A DNA stretch of 64,000 nucleotides, taken from contig NZ_ATZA01000030.1 in NCBI RefSeq assembly GCF_000427965.1, positions 1 through 64,000 of the forward strand, given 5' to 3'. Every line of letters starts with the position of its first letter. Position 1 is the stretch's first letter. The stretch is from Olivibacter sitiensis DSM 17696 (lineage in GTDB: Bacteria; Bacteroidota; Bacteroidia; Sphingobacteriales; Sphingobacteriaceae). The notes beneath the pieces are model-generated. The model did not search any database. It had not been told where the DNA came from and saw only the letters and a program-made list of their open reading frames with translations. Shown piece after piece: positions 1 through 10,192 of the stretch. The position numbers were made by a program, and so were the translations under genes.

Positions 1-46
1 GGCTTTTTTATCTAATGAAAATATTTACTGATAATCAGTAAGTTAA

Positions 47-377
47 GTGAGTTTATTGCCTGTTTTTAAGTTTATCCGTTTGGTAGTGAAAAAAAATTGC
101 CAAAAAGTACAAGTCCATTTACAAAGATATACTCGACCTAATCAACCAATTGGAACAAGAGCCATATCTGGGAACTGCACTAGGTAATAATCTATATAAA
201 ATAAGGATTGCGGTAACGACGCTTGCAAAAGGTAAAAGTGGAGGAGCCAGAGTAATCACCTACGTAAAAATAGTTAGCTCCACTGTTATTCTTACAGAGA
301 TTTACCTCAAATCAGAATTCGACACTGTAGACGAGACAGTCATCATTGAACGACTGCAAAAACAGAATTTGATTTAG
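47..377 (+). pseudogene. RelE/ParE-type toxin, decayed remnant
   Basis: The frame ending at 377 is open from just after stops at 84-89 and encodes the conserved part of a type II toxin of the RelE/ParE superfamily: AKKYKSIYKDI, then LGTALGNNLYKIRIA, then GKSGGARVITY. The family normally has about 15 more N-terminal residues. Here the frame upstream of 90 is stopped (TAG TGA). A matching N-terminal stretch (PVFKFIRLVVKK) sits in the next frame from 47, so a one-base slip in the A-run at 90-96 would restore the protein. The only in-frame start inside the intact part is TTG at 150, which would drop a helix. No antitoxin gene is recognisable beside it. I infer a dead toxin gene; a sequencing error in the A-run is the alternative. 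Confidence 0.6.
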
Positions 378-447
378 TTCGACCTGCTTTTCCTTTCACT
401 AATGACGTTACTTTTCGCCCTCAAACTATGGATGATTTGCTCTTTGA

Positions 448-588
448 ACATTTCTGTGTGGTAAAACATTAGGCATTTCCGCACAGTCACTGTCCATTAT
501 CGAACAATTACAGTTGCAAAAAAAAGAACAACATACTGACTTTAAAGCAATTAAAAAAACAGGAACGATTTTGGTACAGCTTTTTTAG
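448..588 (+). pseudogene. unassigned gene scrap
   Basis: A stop-free frame from 448 to the TAG at 586 reads as protein-like sequence (GKTLGISAQSLSIIEQLQL, then HTDFKAIKKTGTILVQLF) but has no start codon and follows a stop at 445. It lies just downstream of the broken RelE-like gene on the same strand, where a partner antitoxin could have been. I do not recognise the family. The rest of 378-760 holds only a small hairpin (GTGGC-ATA-GCCAC, 637-649) and a phrase-type repeat near 698-757. Confidence 0.3.
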
Positions 589-760
589 GTTGTAAGTTTG
601 CTGCTTACCGCATGCAAGTAAGTAATAAATACTCTAGTGGCATAGCCACCAGAAGATTTAAAACTTAATACTTAAAACTCTAGGAGATTTTCTGATGTCT
701 CATATCTCAATACGCAATACGCATGACTTGTCCCATTTTCGGGATCTCAATACTAAAAAT

Positions 761-3127
761 ATGATAAAGAACCACTTCAAAATCGCTTGGAGAAGTTTAA
801 TGAGGTCCAAAGGATATACCGCTATTAATAGTCTGGGACTATCTATGGGCATGGCTGGCGCTATCCTGATTTTCCTTTGGGCCTTTCACGAAAAGAGCTA
901 TGATCGTTTTTTCGAGAAAGCGGACCATACGTACCAGTTCTGGTCACAAGCTCCCGTTGACGGTAAGGTTTTCAGTTTTGAATATACACCCGAGATTCTT
1001 GCGCCTAGTCTGCAAAAGACCTTTCCCGAGATCGAGGCCGTTACCAGTTATCTGCCCCAAGGGCCGAGGACCTTCCGCATTGGAGACAAAAAGCTGAATC
1101 AAGTTACGGCTTTCATCGATTCTTCCTTTTTCACGGTTTTTGATTTCGAGTTCGCCGAAGGCAATACGTCGTCGTTTTTTCGCGATCCCATGAGCGCCAT
1201 ACTCACCGAAAGTGCGGCCAAGCTGTTCTTTGACTCTGCAGATGGTGCCATAGGCAAGACCATCCAACTGGATAGCCGACATAGCATCAACGTTTCGGCC
1301 ATACTCAAAGATCTTCCTGCCAACACGGAATTTCAATTCAAGGTTCTATTGCCCTACGATTTGGCAAAAGCCTTGCACGAAAATGATGAAGACTGGGATA
1401 GTTTTGAGGCACAAACCTTCATGGTGTGCAGGAAGAACAGTGACGCAACAGCCCTGCTACAAAAGCTAGCATCGTTTATGCATCCTCATCTGGAAGACGT
1501 AGATATCGACCTATATGCCCTTCCCTTGGCAAAACGCCATCTGCAATCCAATTTTGAGAACGGACAGCTCACAGGTGGAAAAATTATACTAGTAAATAGC
1601 GCCATACTCATTGCATGGCTCATTTTGGCCATTGCCTGTATTAACTTTATGAACTTGAGCACGGCAAAGAGCGAAAAGAGGGCCAAAGAGGTAGGTATCC
1701 GCAAGGTAACAGGTGCTAATAGGTCATCATTGATAGCCCAATTTCTGTGCGAAGCTATTTTAATGGCAATGATAAGCGGCATCATTGCACTGCTGCTCGT
1801 TACCGTATTGCTACCTTACTTCAATCAATTGACCGGCCAGCAAATTGTCATTCCTTTTGATCAACCTGTTTTTTGGCTTCTGTTCCTCGGTTTCATTGTT
1901 TTCACTGGTATGTTGGCCGGCAGTTATCCCGCATTTTTTCTATCATCTTTTCAACCAGTCCGTGTACTAAAGAGTGTCATTATTTCTACCAAATCGGGCC
2001 TATCCTTACGAAAAATCCTCGTGGTAAGCCAGTTTACCATAGCCATAGCGTTGATTACATCCACCTTTGTCATCTATACGCAAATTGACCATGCCCAAAA
2101 GCGCCATGCAGGCTATGATAAGGTCAGGTTGGTCTATCTCCGTCTTAGCGATGTACAAGAAAGGAATTATGCGTCCATCCGCCATCAGCTGTTATCTTCG
2201 GGTGTTGCTAGTTCGGCGAGCCAGACTTTTAGTCCCATCACCGATCCCGACGCAATGGGAAATGGCTATACCTGGGATGGCTACTCAGCTTCGGGGACTT
2301 CCAGCATCATGTTTCTCTCTTTTGCAACGACATCTGGTCTGCTGGAAACAACAGGTATTGAATTGCTTGCAGGACGGGATCTCGACCTGGACAACTTCCC
2401 TACCGACTCCGGTTCCATGTTGATTAACGAAGCGGCAGCCCAGGCCATGAACATGGTCGATCCTGTCGGAAAATGGGTGGAACGGGACGGCATGAGATGG
2501 AACATTGTAGGTTTAGTGAGGGATTTCATCGTGGAGTCCCCCTTTCAAAAGATACAACCCCTATTTATCATGGGGCCTTATGGCGATATGAACACCATGC
2601 ATATTCGGCTGAACAATGATATCACAACTACCGATGCCCTGGCAGAAATGCAGGCAATATTTCAAAGATATGACCGCAATGCCCCATTTGATTACCATTT
2701 TGTGGATGAGGACTATGCCAATAAGTTCAATGAGGAACGAGGTGCTGCCAAACTAGCCATACTATTTACCGTACTCGCCATAGCCATTTCGTGCCTGGGC
2801 CTATTTGGCCTCACGGCTTTCACCGCGCAGCAGCGAGCAAAAGAGATCGGTATCCGCAAAGTATTGGGTGCTTCGGTATCGGGTATCGTAGCCTTGCTCT
2901 CCAAAGATTTCGTGAAACTCGTATTGATAGCCGTACTTCTCGCCTCCCCCATCGCTTGGTGGGCGATGAGCCATTGGCTGGACCATTTCACCTATCGCAT
3001 TGACATCGAATGGTGGATGTTTGCCGTATCGGGGCTAGCAGCTATTGCAGTGGCCATCTTCACGGTAGCAGCACAGGCCGTCAAAGCGGCGATGGCCAAT
3101 CCGGTCGACAGCCTTAGAGATGAATGA
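761..3127 (+). CDS. ABC transporter permease, FtsX/MacB type
   Basis: Inner-membrane permease of the type that works with a separate ATPase in lipoprotein, peptide or drug export; no ATPase is adjacent. The 788-residue protein opens with the Bacteroidota signature FKIAWRSLMRSKGYTAINSLGLS and a first membrane segment near residues 20-43, then a periplasmic MacB_PCD-like region, a three-helix FtsX block near 280-400, a second periplasmic domain and a final FtsX block near 660-785 with GLTAFTAQQRAKEIGIRKVLGAS. I chose ATG 761 because the family starts here. An ATG at 695 has an AGGAG upstream, but its 22 extra codons are phrase-like intergenic repeat (CTCATATCTCAATACG). Substrate unknown. Confidence 0.85.
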   Translation: MIKNHFKIAWRSLMRSKGYTAINSLGLSMGMAGAILIFLWAFHEKSYDRFFEKADHTYQFWSQAPVDGKVFSFEYTPEILAPSLQKTFPEIEAVTSYLPQGPRTFRIGDKKLNQVTAFIDSSFFTVFDFEFAEGNTSSFFRDPMSAILTESAAKLFFDSADGAIGKTIQLDSRHSINVSAILKDLPANTEFQFKVLLPYDLAKALHENDEDWDSFEAQTFMVCRKNSDATALLQKLASFMHPHLEDVDIDLYALPLAKRHLQSNFENGQLTGGKIILVNSAILIAWLILAIACINFMNLSTAKSEKRAKEVGIRKVTGANRSSLIAQFLCEAILMAMISGIIALLLVTVLLPYFNQLTGQQIVIPFDQPVFWLLFLGFIVFTGMLAGSYPAFFLSSFQPVRVLKSVIISTKSGLSLRKILVVSQFTIAIALITSTFVIYTQIDHAQKRHAGYDKVRLVYLRLSDVQERNYASIRHQLLSSGVASSASQTFSPITDPDAMGNGYTWDGYSASGTSSIMFLSFATTSGLLETTGIELLAGRDLDLDNFPTDSGSMLINEAAAQAMNMVDPVGKWVERDGMRWNIVGLVRDFIVESPFQKIQPLFIMGPYGDMNTMHIRLNNDITTTDALAEMQAIFQRYDRNAPFDYHFVDEDYANKFNEERGAAKLAILFTVLAIAISCLGLFGLTAFTAQQRAKEIGIRKVLGASVSGIVALLSKDFVKLVLIAVLLASPIAWWAMSHWLDHFTYRIDIEWWMFAVSGLAAIAVAIFTVAAQAVKAAMANPVDSLRDE

Positions 3128-3187
3128 TGGAGGAGGTGACCTAATTACCTAACGCAATACAGTACAAATTAGTCTCGCAGGAAATTC

Positions 3188-3216
3188 TTGTTTTCAACAA
3201 ATCTTATCTACCTTCG
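3188..3216 (+). promoter_or_regulatory. candidate Bacteroidota promoter
   Basis: TTG at 3188-3190, an 18-base spacer and TACCTTCG at 3209-3216, one base from the TAnnTTTG -7 consensus. It would drive the lipoprotein gene starting at 3348 with a leader of about 125 bases. A weaker TACTTTAG lies nearer the gene. Confidence 0.35.
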
Positions 3217-3347
3217 TTTTGGTATGTCACAAAAATTTATGTTTATCAGAAAAAACGTTTCACTGCGGGGCCTAAAGAGGGAAGCAATAACGACAAATAA
3301 GAAAAATTGTTATGTACTTTAGCCAATTTTGATCATACAATATCTTT

Positions 3348-4052
3348 ATGCAATACAAGAGTCAACTTAAATCTTTTCCCATATTGCTGGCCGCATTTTC
3401 GCTGCTGGCATGCAGCAAAAAAGAAGTTCCAGTAAACGAAGTCATATCCTATCCGCTAGTTGTGCGCCTTACGGGAGTAGAAGATCAAAAATCAACTCGA
3501 CTATTTACAAAAAACGGAGAAGTTCTGGACCAAACAGCCCTTCTTCGTTTCATAGGCAATTTTCCATTGTCGGACCCGGAAGGGATGAACGCCGAACAAG
3601 AAGACGAGGACATAATCACGTTTACAAATGACAGCACGGCCTTTTTCGGCTCTTCCGACATACCATATCGTGTAAAGAAAAATAGTGAACTCGAATTTGG
3701 ATTTCTATCTGAACGATTGATGTTTTTCCCTCCTGCAAATGGACTTCATAGCCAACTAGACGCTTATTACATCGGTAAATACAATGCACCTATAAATGCG
3801 GTTCCCTCCCCAACGGGAATCAGCTACACAGGCACTGAATTGCGTTTGGCTTTTGGCGATTACCAACATTTCAAGCTGCCCATTTTGATTTACCACCTAA
3901 AACGGCTCTCAGTGGATTTGGAAGGTCATTCTCAAAGCATTGACGCATCCATAAATAAGCTCTTCAATGAGTTTAACCCCAATTTTATTCAACGCCTAGG
4001 CAATAATGATACTATAGCCATACAACAAAGTTACGTCAGATTTCAAAAGTAG
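3348..4052 (+). CDS. hypothetical lipoprotein
   Basis: A 234-residue protein with a type II signal peptide: basic start, hydrophobic core and lipobox LLAC with Cys 22, followed by SKKE. It is therefore expected to be lipid-anchored in the envelope. The mature part has no motif I recognise; it is acidic near residues 80-95 and probably beta-rich. It stands alone: the FtsX-type permease ends about 220 bases upstream and the convergent AsmA-like gene lies downstream. No function can be assigned from sequence. Confidence 0.75.
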   Translation: MQYKSQLKSFPILLAAFSLLACSKKEVPVNEVISYPLVVRLTGVEDQKSTRLFTKNGEVLDQTALLRFIGNFPLSDPEGMNAEQEDEDIITFTNDSTAFFGSSDIPYRVKKNSELEFGFLSERLMFFPPANGLHSQLDAYYIGKYNAPINAVPSPTGISYTGTELRLAFGDYQHFKLPILIYHLKRLSVDLEGHSQSIDASINKLFNEFNPNFIQRLGNNDTIAIQQSYVRFQK

Positions 4053-4218
4053 CCATTATACCAAACATCATTTTCCTTTACCAAATTGCTATAAAAATAG
4101 GATGCAAAGAGAAGAAACACCTAAAAAAGACAGAGATCAACGAAGTGGAAAAAACAACACATTCTCTATCGTGGAGTAGTACCAAATAGCCGACATGACG
4201 TACAACAACCAAAAGTGT

Positions 4219-7200
4219 TTATTCTACATCTTTTGCCTGTTCTGCTTCATATAATTTCTTGTCTTCCTCATCCAGCTCCATATCGAGATCATCCTCACTA
4301 TATTTGCCCAATTTTATCTTGGGTGCCTCTTGTGTACCTGTTATGCGAAGTGGTATGCCCAAAATACCGAAAGGTGGCAAACCTAGACGAAAGCCGATAT
4401 TCATTTGCCCATCCAAGGTGACTTGTCCTTCAAACCTCGGCCTTAAGAGTCCTACCTTCATTTTGGTCCGTTCTATGGTCATCACATTGTTTTTCAAATT
4501 TGTATTTATAACTACTTTAGACACGGATGCATCGTTCAGGCTACTTTTATCCGTTTCTTTGGAGATCTGGTTGAGTAATTTGAAGCCCTTAAAAGAAATA
4601 TTTTCCAGCACCAACTTTCCACCGCCTTGAAGCGAGGACATCACGGGGCTCATCTCACCATTCAGCAATCCAGCCAAAGTATAATCTAGCGATACTTGAC
4701 CGTGAGCGCTCTTTGCCGAAGTAAGCATTTCTCTGAACAAGGGAATTTCTTGATAAGCTCGTTGGATATCAAAACTATCTGCCTGGATGGAATAGCTAAA
4801 TTTTGCCCTGTTTGTACTTAAAGGTGTGTACTGTCCTTTCATATCGGCATGCATACCTGCCAAATCGAAACTGGTTTTGTCCATAAGCAATTGACCATCC
4901 TTTATCAACAGTTGCCCATTGAAATCATCAATCCGCATAGCATTGAATTGTATTTCACTTATTGCCGCTTTCAACGTGACGTTTAAATCGCCTGGAATCA
5001 AAATCACCCCACTTGACTGTGAGCCACTTCCTGACGAGACCGATGTCTCAGACGCATCGGCAAATACCATAAAATCATCCAGTTTCAGGGAATTGCTGGC
5101 AAAGTCGAACTTTCCTTCTAATTGGCCTGACTGACCAACAAGATAGTTTATGTAGTTACTGATATAGCCATCAACTGTCAATTCGTTATCAAGATATTTA
5201 CCGCTAATGCGATCAAATTTAATCTTCTCTTGATTGAAAAGGAATTTTCCATTTTGAACATAAAATGGAAAAGGGAACTGATCCATGGCCACGACCACCT
5301 CTCCTATCTCCAGCTGTCCCCTATTCTTCAATCGCTGATAATATCCCTTAATAGCATCACTTTGCAAACCAGCAAGAGACAGATTGGTCGTGACAAAACC
5401 GTTCACATTCATGCCTTCAATGCCAAAAATTTTATAAAAAGGCTCCAAGCGGAATTTTCCCTTCGATTTTATATCATATTGTATATTGTCCAGATCCGTT
5501 ATATTGGCTCTTAGGAAAAAAGGCTCGTCGGCCACTTTAAAAGAAATAGGCAACACCTCGATCTTAAGATCTTTCATGGAACCCTTTTCGCTCTTAACGA
5601 CGGCCTCTACTGCAATGTCTTCTATCGGGATAGGATAAGCCCACGAGCGAATGTAGCCTTGCTTTAGTGAAATATGAGTGTTGGTTTTAGGAAAAAGATT
5701 GTTTTTAGCATCTACCATGCCTGATGCATTAAGATCAATGACCAAATTTCCACTTATATCCAGGCTATCCAGTGGATAAAACTGTGCAATATTGCCCAAG
5801 TCCACCATGGCTTGCATATTGGCATTTACCTTCATTTTCTCAAAATCATACAGGTGTGCATATCCTTTGATGAAATTGTCTAAAGCCCTGATGTTGACGT
5901 TGGCCAAGGAAAAGGTGGCGTGCTTCAATAAACTATCTTTTGCAACAGCATCCATTTCGAACTCAATCAGGTCAACCGCTTTATCCAAACTACTGAGCTT
6001 GAAATATCCCTCCCTAAAGCTACTCTTAAAGGCAAATGTCGGAATGGAAGTAATCACCGTATCCACTTTCCTAATGCCCGAACGCCTTATCGCAGTGGCG
6101 TATTTCCCATCGATTTTTCCATCTACCTTTAAAACGCCTTTGACATCGAAATCCTTTATACCCAAGGCTCGATGCAAGTTCTCCAAATTAAGGTCGACGT
6201 CCAGTTCTCCCTTAACAAGCAACGGATCCATTCCAGACATATGGGTCTTTGCATCAAAGTGTCCCTGTGCTAAGCTGAAAGACAAAGTATCGAGATCTAT
6301 CCTTAGTGAATCCATATCCAAATGGGGCAAATCCATGCGCAATGCTATATTCAGTTTCTCTACTGGCACCGCGGCCCCTTTGTATGCAATCCATCCATCC
6401 TGCAATTTCAGTCCAAATTTCAGATCAGGCATTACGTTATCCAAGGCTATATAATTGCCTGTCAATGAAACAAAGGCCTCTCCGTTTCCTTTCACTTTGG
6501 CATCAGCCATCCACTGATTGTATGCAGGTGGCAATACGGACAGCATCTCGGCAAGGGTACTTTTGTTGGTCCTTACTTTAAAATCCACGGTGTAGCCATT
6601 GCTCAAGAACTCAAAGGATCCACGAAATCCTATGGGCAGATTATTGATTTTTAAATCGTTACGGTCAAACAAAAACGCCAGGGTAGTGATATTTATTTTG
6701 GTCAGCAAGTCGGCATGTATCGTCTTTTTATCCACATACATTTCATGGTCAAATGTCAGTGAAAAAGAATCAATGTCTGCACGTGTCTTAAGATCAAAAA
6801 TAGCACTGGACAAATCGCCTTTCCCTTCATAATCTACTCCCCTGGCCGTAATGGAAATCGGTATGCTCCTGTCGTCATATTGCAGGTTGGAACCAGATAT
6901 CTTAATCAGTTTTATTGCCAGATTGGTTTGGCTGCTATCTATTGGTTCATCATGTTGTACTTCGGTTTTTTTTAAAATGTCATAATTATTGACTCCACTG
7001 CTGTCTACCTGCACATTGATAAAGGCGTTGTCCAAATAAAGACGGTTGATGATGATGCGATCGGACAACAAACTGCTTATATCAATGCCCAAACTCAGCT
7101 TCTTTGCGCTTATCAATGTTTCTTGGTCAAAAGGAGCGGATCCCTTTAGGTCAAAACCGTTGAGCGTGGCGGTCAACGAAGGGAAATGGTCAAAAAATGT

Positions 7201-7386
7201 CAGACTGACATCTTCAAAGTCCAAGTTACCTTGGATATTGCGGTTGATCAGCAACCTTACTTGATCGTTTATCTTTTCCTTGAAAAACAACGGGGAGACC
7301 AATAAAACCAAAAAAATAACAAAGACACTCGTAGCACTGTACATCAGCACTTTGCTTAGACGCGGGTTGATTTTTACTGTTTTCAC
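4219..7386 (-). CDS. AsmA-like outer-membrane biogenesis protein
   Basis: A 1055-residue protein with one N-terminal membrane anchor (about residues 13-35) and a very long periplasmic part of repeated beta-rich segments. The start FEDVSLTFFDHFPSLTATL and the C-terminal block with INTNLKNNVMTIERTKMKVG and LDGQMNIGFRLGLPP are typical of the AsmA superfamily, which includes TamB-like and DUF748-like proteins that act in lipid or protein traffic to the outer membrane. A Gly/Ser linker near residues 780-790 separates two large parts. The gene is monocistronic, with its start about 75 bases from the divergent alcohol dehydrogenase. The exact role in this organism is inference. Confidence 0.85.
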   Translation of the reverse strand: MKTVKINPRLSKVLMYSATSVFVIFLVLLVSPLFFKEKINDQVRLLINRNIQGNLDFEDVSLTFFDHFPSLTATLNGFDLKGSAPFDQETLISAKKLSLGIDISSLLSDRIIINRLYLDNAFINVQVDSSGVNNYDILKKTEVQHDEPIDSSQTNLAIKLIKISGSNLQYDDRSIPISITARGVDYEGKGDLSSAIFDLKTRADIDSFSLTFDHEMYVDKKTIHADLLTKINITTLAFLFDRNDLKINNLPIGFRGSFEFLSNGYTVDFKVRTNKSTLAEMLSVLPPAYNQWMADAKVKGNGEAFVSLTGNYIALDNVMPDLKFGLKLQDGWIAYKGAAVPVEKLNIALRMDLPHLDMDSLRIDLDTLSFSLAQGHFDAKTHMSGMDPLLVKGELDVDLNLENLHRALGIKDFDVKGVLKVDGKIDGKYATAIRRSGIRKVDTVITSIPTFAFKSSFREGYFKLSSLDKAVDLIEFEMDAVAKDSLLKHATFSLANVNIRALDNFIKGYAHLYDFEKMKVNANMQAMVDLGNIAQFYPLDSLDISGNLVIDLNASGMVDAKNNLFPKTNTHISLKQGYIRSWAYPIPIEDIAVEAVVKSEKGSMKDLKIEVLPISFKVADEPFFLRANITDLDNIQYDIKSKGKFRLEPFYKIFGIEGMNVNGFVTTNLSLAGLQSDAIKGYYQRLKNRGQLEIGEVVVAMDQFPFPFYVQNGKFLFNQEKIKFDRISGKYLDNELTVDGYISNYINYLVGQSGQLEGKFDFASNSLKLDDFMVFADASETSVSSGSGSQSSGVILIPGDLNVTLKAAISEIQFNAMRIDDFNGQLLIKDGQLLMDKTSFDLAGMHADMKGQYTPLSTNRAKFSYSIQADSFDIQRAYQEIPLFREMLTSAKSAHGQVSLDYTLAGLLNGEMSPVMSSLQGGGKLVLENISFKGFKLLNQISKETDKSSLNDASVSKVVINTNLKNNVMTIERTKMKVGLLRPRFEGQVTLDGQMNIGFRLGLPPFGILGIPLRITGTQEAPKIKLGKYSEDDLDMELDEEDKKLYEAEQAKDVE

Positions 7387-7410
7387 TTACATGAAGAATT
7401 ACTTCGCAAT

Positions 7411-7432
7411 ATTAACATATATTAGTGTTAAT
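7411..7432. promoter_or_regulatory. inverted repeat, candidate operator
   Basis: A perfect inverted repeat, ATTAACA-N8-TGTTAAT, sits between the divergent AsmA-like gene (start 7386) and the alcohol dehydrogenase (start about 7464). Its position near both starts suits a repressor or activator site, but no regulator gene is adjacent. Confidence 0.35.
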
Positions 7433-7463
7433 TAATGCTAAAAACGATACCTTTACCATCACT

Positions 7464-8477
7464 ATGACAAGCACAGAAATCCCATCTACGATGAGGGCTA
7501 TGGTCTTGGAAAGTCCAGGTACCTCCTTACAGTTAAAAACACTTCCTATTCCTATGCCTCAACAAGCACAAGTATTGATAAAGATCATTGCCTGTGGGGT
7601 TTGCCGCACCGATTTGCATATCGTAGACCAAGAACTCAATGCTCCCAAATTGCCGCTAATATTGGGACACGAAATCGTGGGTATGGTGGTAAAGTTGGGA
7701 GAAAGCGTGTCCGATCTCAAGGTAGGTGATCTGGTAGGTGTCCCTTGGTTGGGCTATACTTGTGGTAAATGCAAATATTGCCTACGCCATCAGGAAAACC
7801 TATGCGAAAATGCCAAATTTACAGGCTACACGCTCGATGGTGGCTATGCCGAGTATACCGTTGCCTATGCAAGATACTGTTTCCCCATCTCTGCCGAATA
7901 CGCCAATGCCTCCGGTGCCCCTTTACTGTGCGCTGGACTCATAGGCTACCGTTCATACAGCATGTTACCTTCCCATGCAGAACATATTGGTTTTTATGGC
8001 TTTGGCGCTGCAGCCCATATCTTGGTGCAGTTGGCCAATTATCAGAACAAGAAAGTATACGCCTTTACGCGAGCTGGCGATAAGGCGGCACAGTCATTTG
8101 CCTTGCAAATGGGAGCCGTATGGGCGGGCAGCTCGGAAGAGCAAGCCCCTGTGAAGCTAGATGCCGCCATCCTCTTTGCGGCAGTGGGGTCATTAGTTCC
8201 AAAAGCTTTGCGAGACGTTGACAAAGGTGGAACGGTCATCTGTGGCGGCATACACATGAGCGACATTCCCTCTTTTCCTTACAGCATCTTATGGGAAGAA
8301 AGGAGCATACAGTCCGTGGCCAACCTCACGCGCGAAGATGGCCAGCATTTTCTGGCGTTAGCTGCCGAAGCACATATCCACACGCATACCATTCCGTATA
8401 ACCTTGAGGAAGCCAATGAGGCTTTGGGAGCGCTCCGAAAGGGAAAATTTGAAGGAGCAGCCGTATTGGTGATGTAA
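7464..8477 (+). CDS. zinc-dependent alcohol dehydrogenase
   Basis: Medium-chain dehydrogenase/reductase, 337 residues from ATG 7464. Visible features: catalytic zinc ligands Cys 44 (ACGVCRTD), His 69 (GHE) and Cys 156 (LLCAG); structural zinc cysteines at 100, 103, 106 and 114 (CGKCKYC then C); and a Rossmann loop GFGAAA at 179-184. The sequence most resembles the small zinc-binding alcohol dehydrogenase subgroup whose nucleotide loop is GFGASA-like. It should interconvert an alcohol and an aldehyde with NAD(P)H in the cytoplasm; substrate unknown. A GTG at 7425 would add 13 residues, and ATG 7491 (MRAMVLES) is the shortest family-like start. Confidence 0.88.
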   Translation: MTSTEIPSTMRAMVLESPGTSLQLKTLPIPMPQQAQVLIKIIACGVCRTDLHIVDQELNAPKLPLILGHEIVGMVVKLGESVSDLKVGDLVGVPWLGYTCGKCKYCLRHQENLCENAKFTGYTLDGGYAEYTVAYARYCFPISAEYANASGAPLLCAGLIGYRSYSMLPSHAEHIGFYGFGAAAHILVQLANYQNKKVYAFTRAGDKAAQSFALQMGAVWAGSSEEQAPVKLDAAILFAAVGSLVPKALRDVDKGGTVICGGIHMSDIPSFPYSILWEERSIQSVANLTREDGQHFLALAAEAHIHTHTIPYNLEEANEALGALRKGKFEGAAVLVM

Positions 8478-8755
8478 AAGGAAATGGGAAAAGGAGCTCA
8501 AACAAATATCCATCGCTACTATTTCATTCTAAAAATTTAGGAAGGCACAACAACAACCACTTCATAATATACACTTTAATATATTATAAAACAAATATTT
8601 AAATTAAATAATATAAACAAAATATTCACATATAAAACTACCAAGTAAACATCTGCTTTATTGGACATCCTAAACAATCTGCTATCTGAATTGTAGCTAA
8701 ATTAGGTAGAGCCATTTAAAGAAGTATTGTAAACCCAGATAAAGCAGTTTATATT

Positions 8756-10105
8756 GTGAGCAAGGAAAAGCAGCGTCTTCCAACTTTAGATAAACCTGAA
8801 AAGCGACTGGGCATCAGTGATATTGTAGCACTTATTGTCGGTATTGTCGTCGGGGCTGGCATATTTAGAACTCCCTCTCTCGTCGCTGCCAATACATCTG
8901 GCGATACTGCATTTTACCTAACATGGCTACTAGGCGGAGTCATTTCCCTTATCGGAGCTTTAAGCTATGCAGAACTAACTTCTGCCTATCCAAATACTGG
9001 AGGTGATTATCATTTTCTCTATCGGGCCTATGGCAAACGACTGGCCTTTCTGTTTGCTTGGGCCAGAATGTCGGTCATCCAAACGGGCTCCATTGCTCTA
9101 TTAGCATTCATATTTGGCGATTATGCCGTCCAAATCTATCCTATCGGGCCTCACGGTGAAGTTATTTATGCTGCAGCTGTTATCATTATACTGACGGCCA
9201 TAAACATGGCGGGGCTGAAAATGGGTTCAAACACACAAAAACTTTTCACGGTATTGGAAATATTGGGCATAGTCATTGTCATTGGCGCTGGGCTGTTTTT
9301 CGCCCCCAATGCCACAGCAACCATACCAGCGACCGATGCTGGCACCAATTATTCCTTTGGTATGGCCATGGTTTTTGTACTGCTTACTTTTGGAGGATGG
9401 AACGAAGCTGCCTACATTAGTGCAGAAATTAAGTCAGGACCTCGCAGCATGGTAAAAGCAATGGTACTCAGTATCATCATCATTACTACCATCTACCTCA
9501 TTATCAACTACACATATATACGCGTTCTTGGTCATAGCGGTGTAGCTTCCTCCGAAGCCGTTGCGGCAGACCTTATGCGCATCGTTTGGGGTGAACAGGC
9601 TGTTAAGTTTATTGGAATCCTTGTGGCCGTATCCGCTTTGACATCGGCCAATGCAACCATCATTACTGGTGCAAGATCCAACTATGCCCTGGGACGTGAT
9701 TTGCCTTTACTTTCCAGCCTCGGAAAATGGAACAAGAAGAATTCCAGCCCCATCAATGCATTGCTTATCCAAGCAATTATCGCGATATTGTTGGTTTGCT
9801 TAGGACTATTCACGCGCGATGGTTTTGAAGCCATTGTCGACTATACGGCGCCAGTATTTTGGTTTTTCTTTTTATTGATAGGCATCGCCGTTATTGTTTT
9901 GCGCGTGAAAGACCCTCATAGTCCTCGCCCTTTTAAAGTCCCTCTCTATCCCGTTCTCCCGATTATTTTTTGTGTCAGCAGCGCGCTTTTGCTATACAGC
10001 AGCCTTACTTACACAGGCAAAGGAGCCCTGTTTGGCGTGGGGATAATTTTATTGGGACTACTATTGCCTCTGTTTTCCAGAAGGTCGTTACGTCAAAATA
10101 GTTAA
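8756..10105 (+). CDS. APC-family amino acid permease
   Basis: A 449-residue protein with about 12 hydrophobic segments. The first helix carries GAGIFRTPS, the substrate-binding hinge of the amino acid-polyamine-organocation superfamily. Later signatures include GGVISLIGALSYAELTSAYP and NATIITGARSNYALGRD. It is expected to move amino acids across the inner membrane, as symporter or exchanger; substrate not predictable. The start is GTG 8756. The 278 bases upstream are very AT-rich and otherwise featureless. Followed after 87 bases by the exported methyltransferase. Confidence 0.88.
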   Translation: MSKEKQRLPTLDKPEKRLGISDIVALIVGIVVGAGIFRTPSLVAANTSGDTAFYLTWLLGGVISLIGALSYAELTSAYPNTGGDYHFLYRAYGKRLAFLFAWARMSVIQTGSIALLAFIFGDYAVQIYPIGPHGEVIYAAAVIIILTAINMAGLKMGSNTQKLFTVLEILGIVIVIGAGLFFAPNATATIPATDAGTNYSFGMAMVFVLLTFGGWNEAAYISAEIKSGPRSMVKAMVLSIIIITTIYLIINYTYIRVLGHSGVASSEAVAADLMRIVWGEQAVKFIGILVAVSALTSANATIITGARSNYALGRDLPLLSSLGKWNKKNSSPINALLIQAIIAILLVCLGLFTRDGFEAIVDYTAPVFWFFFLLIGIAVIVLRVKDPHSPRPFKVPLYPVLPIIFCVSSALLLYSSLTYTGKGALFGVGIILLGLLLPLFSRRSLRQNS

Positions 10106-10192
10106 ATCGCAAAAAAACAAAACAAGCTCCCATACCATATGTTACCCTTAAACAAAAGATATATAATTGATTACTAACTAATTGATACACCA

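Noticed and set aside
695-760. ATG 695 as start of the FtsX-type permease, with AGGAG upstream
   Set aside because: The 22 extra codons translate phrase-like intergenic repeat, and the family start lies at 761.
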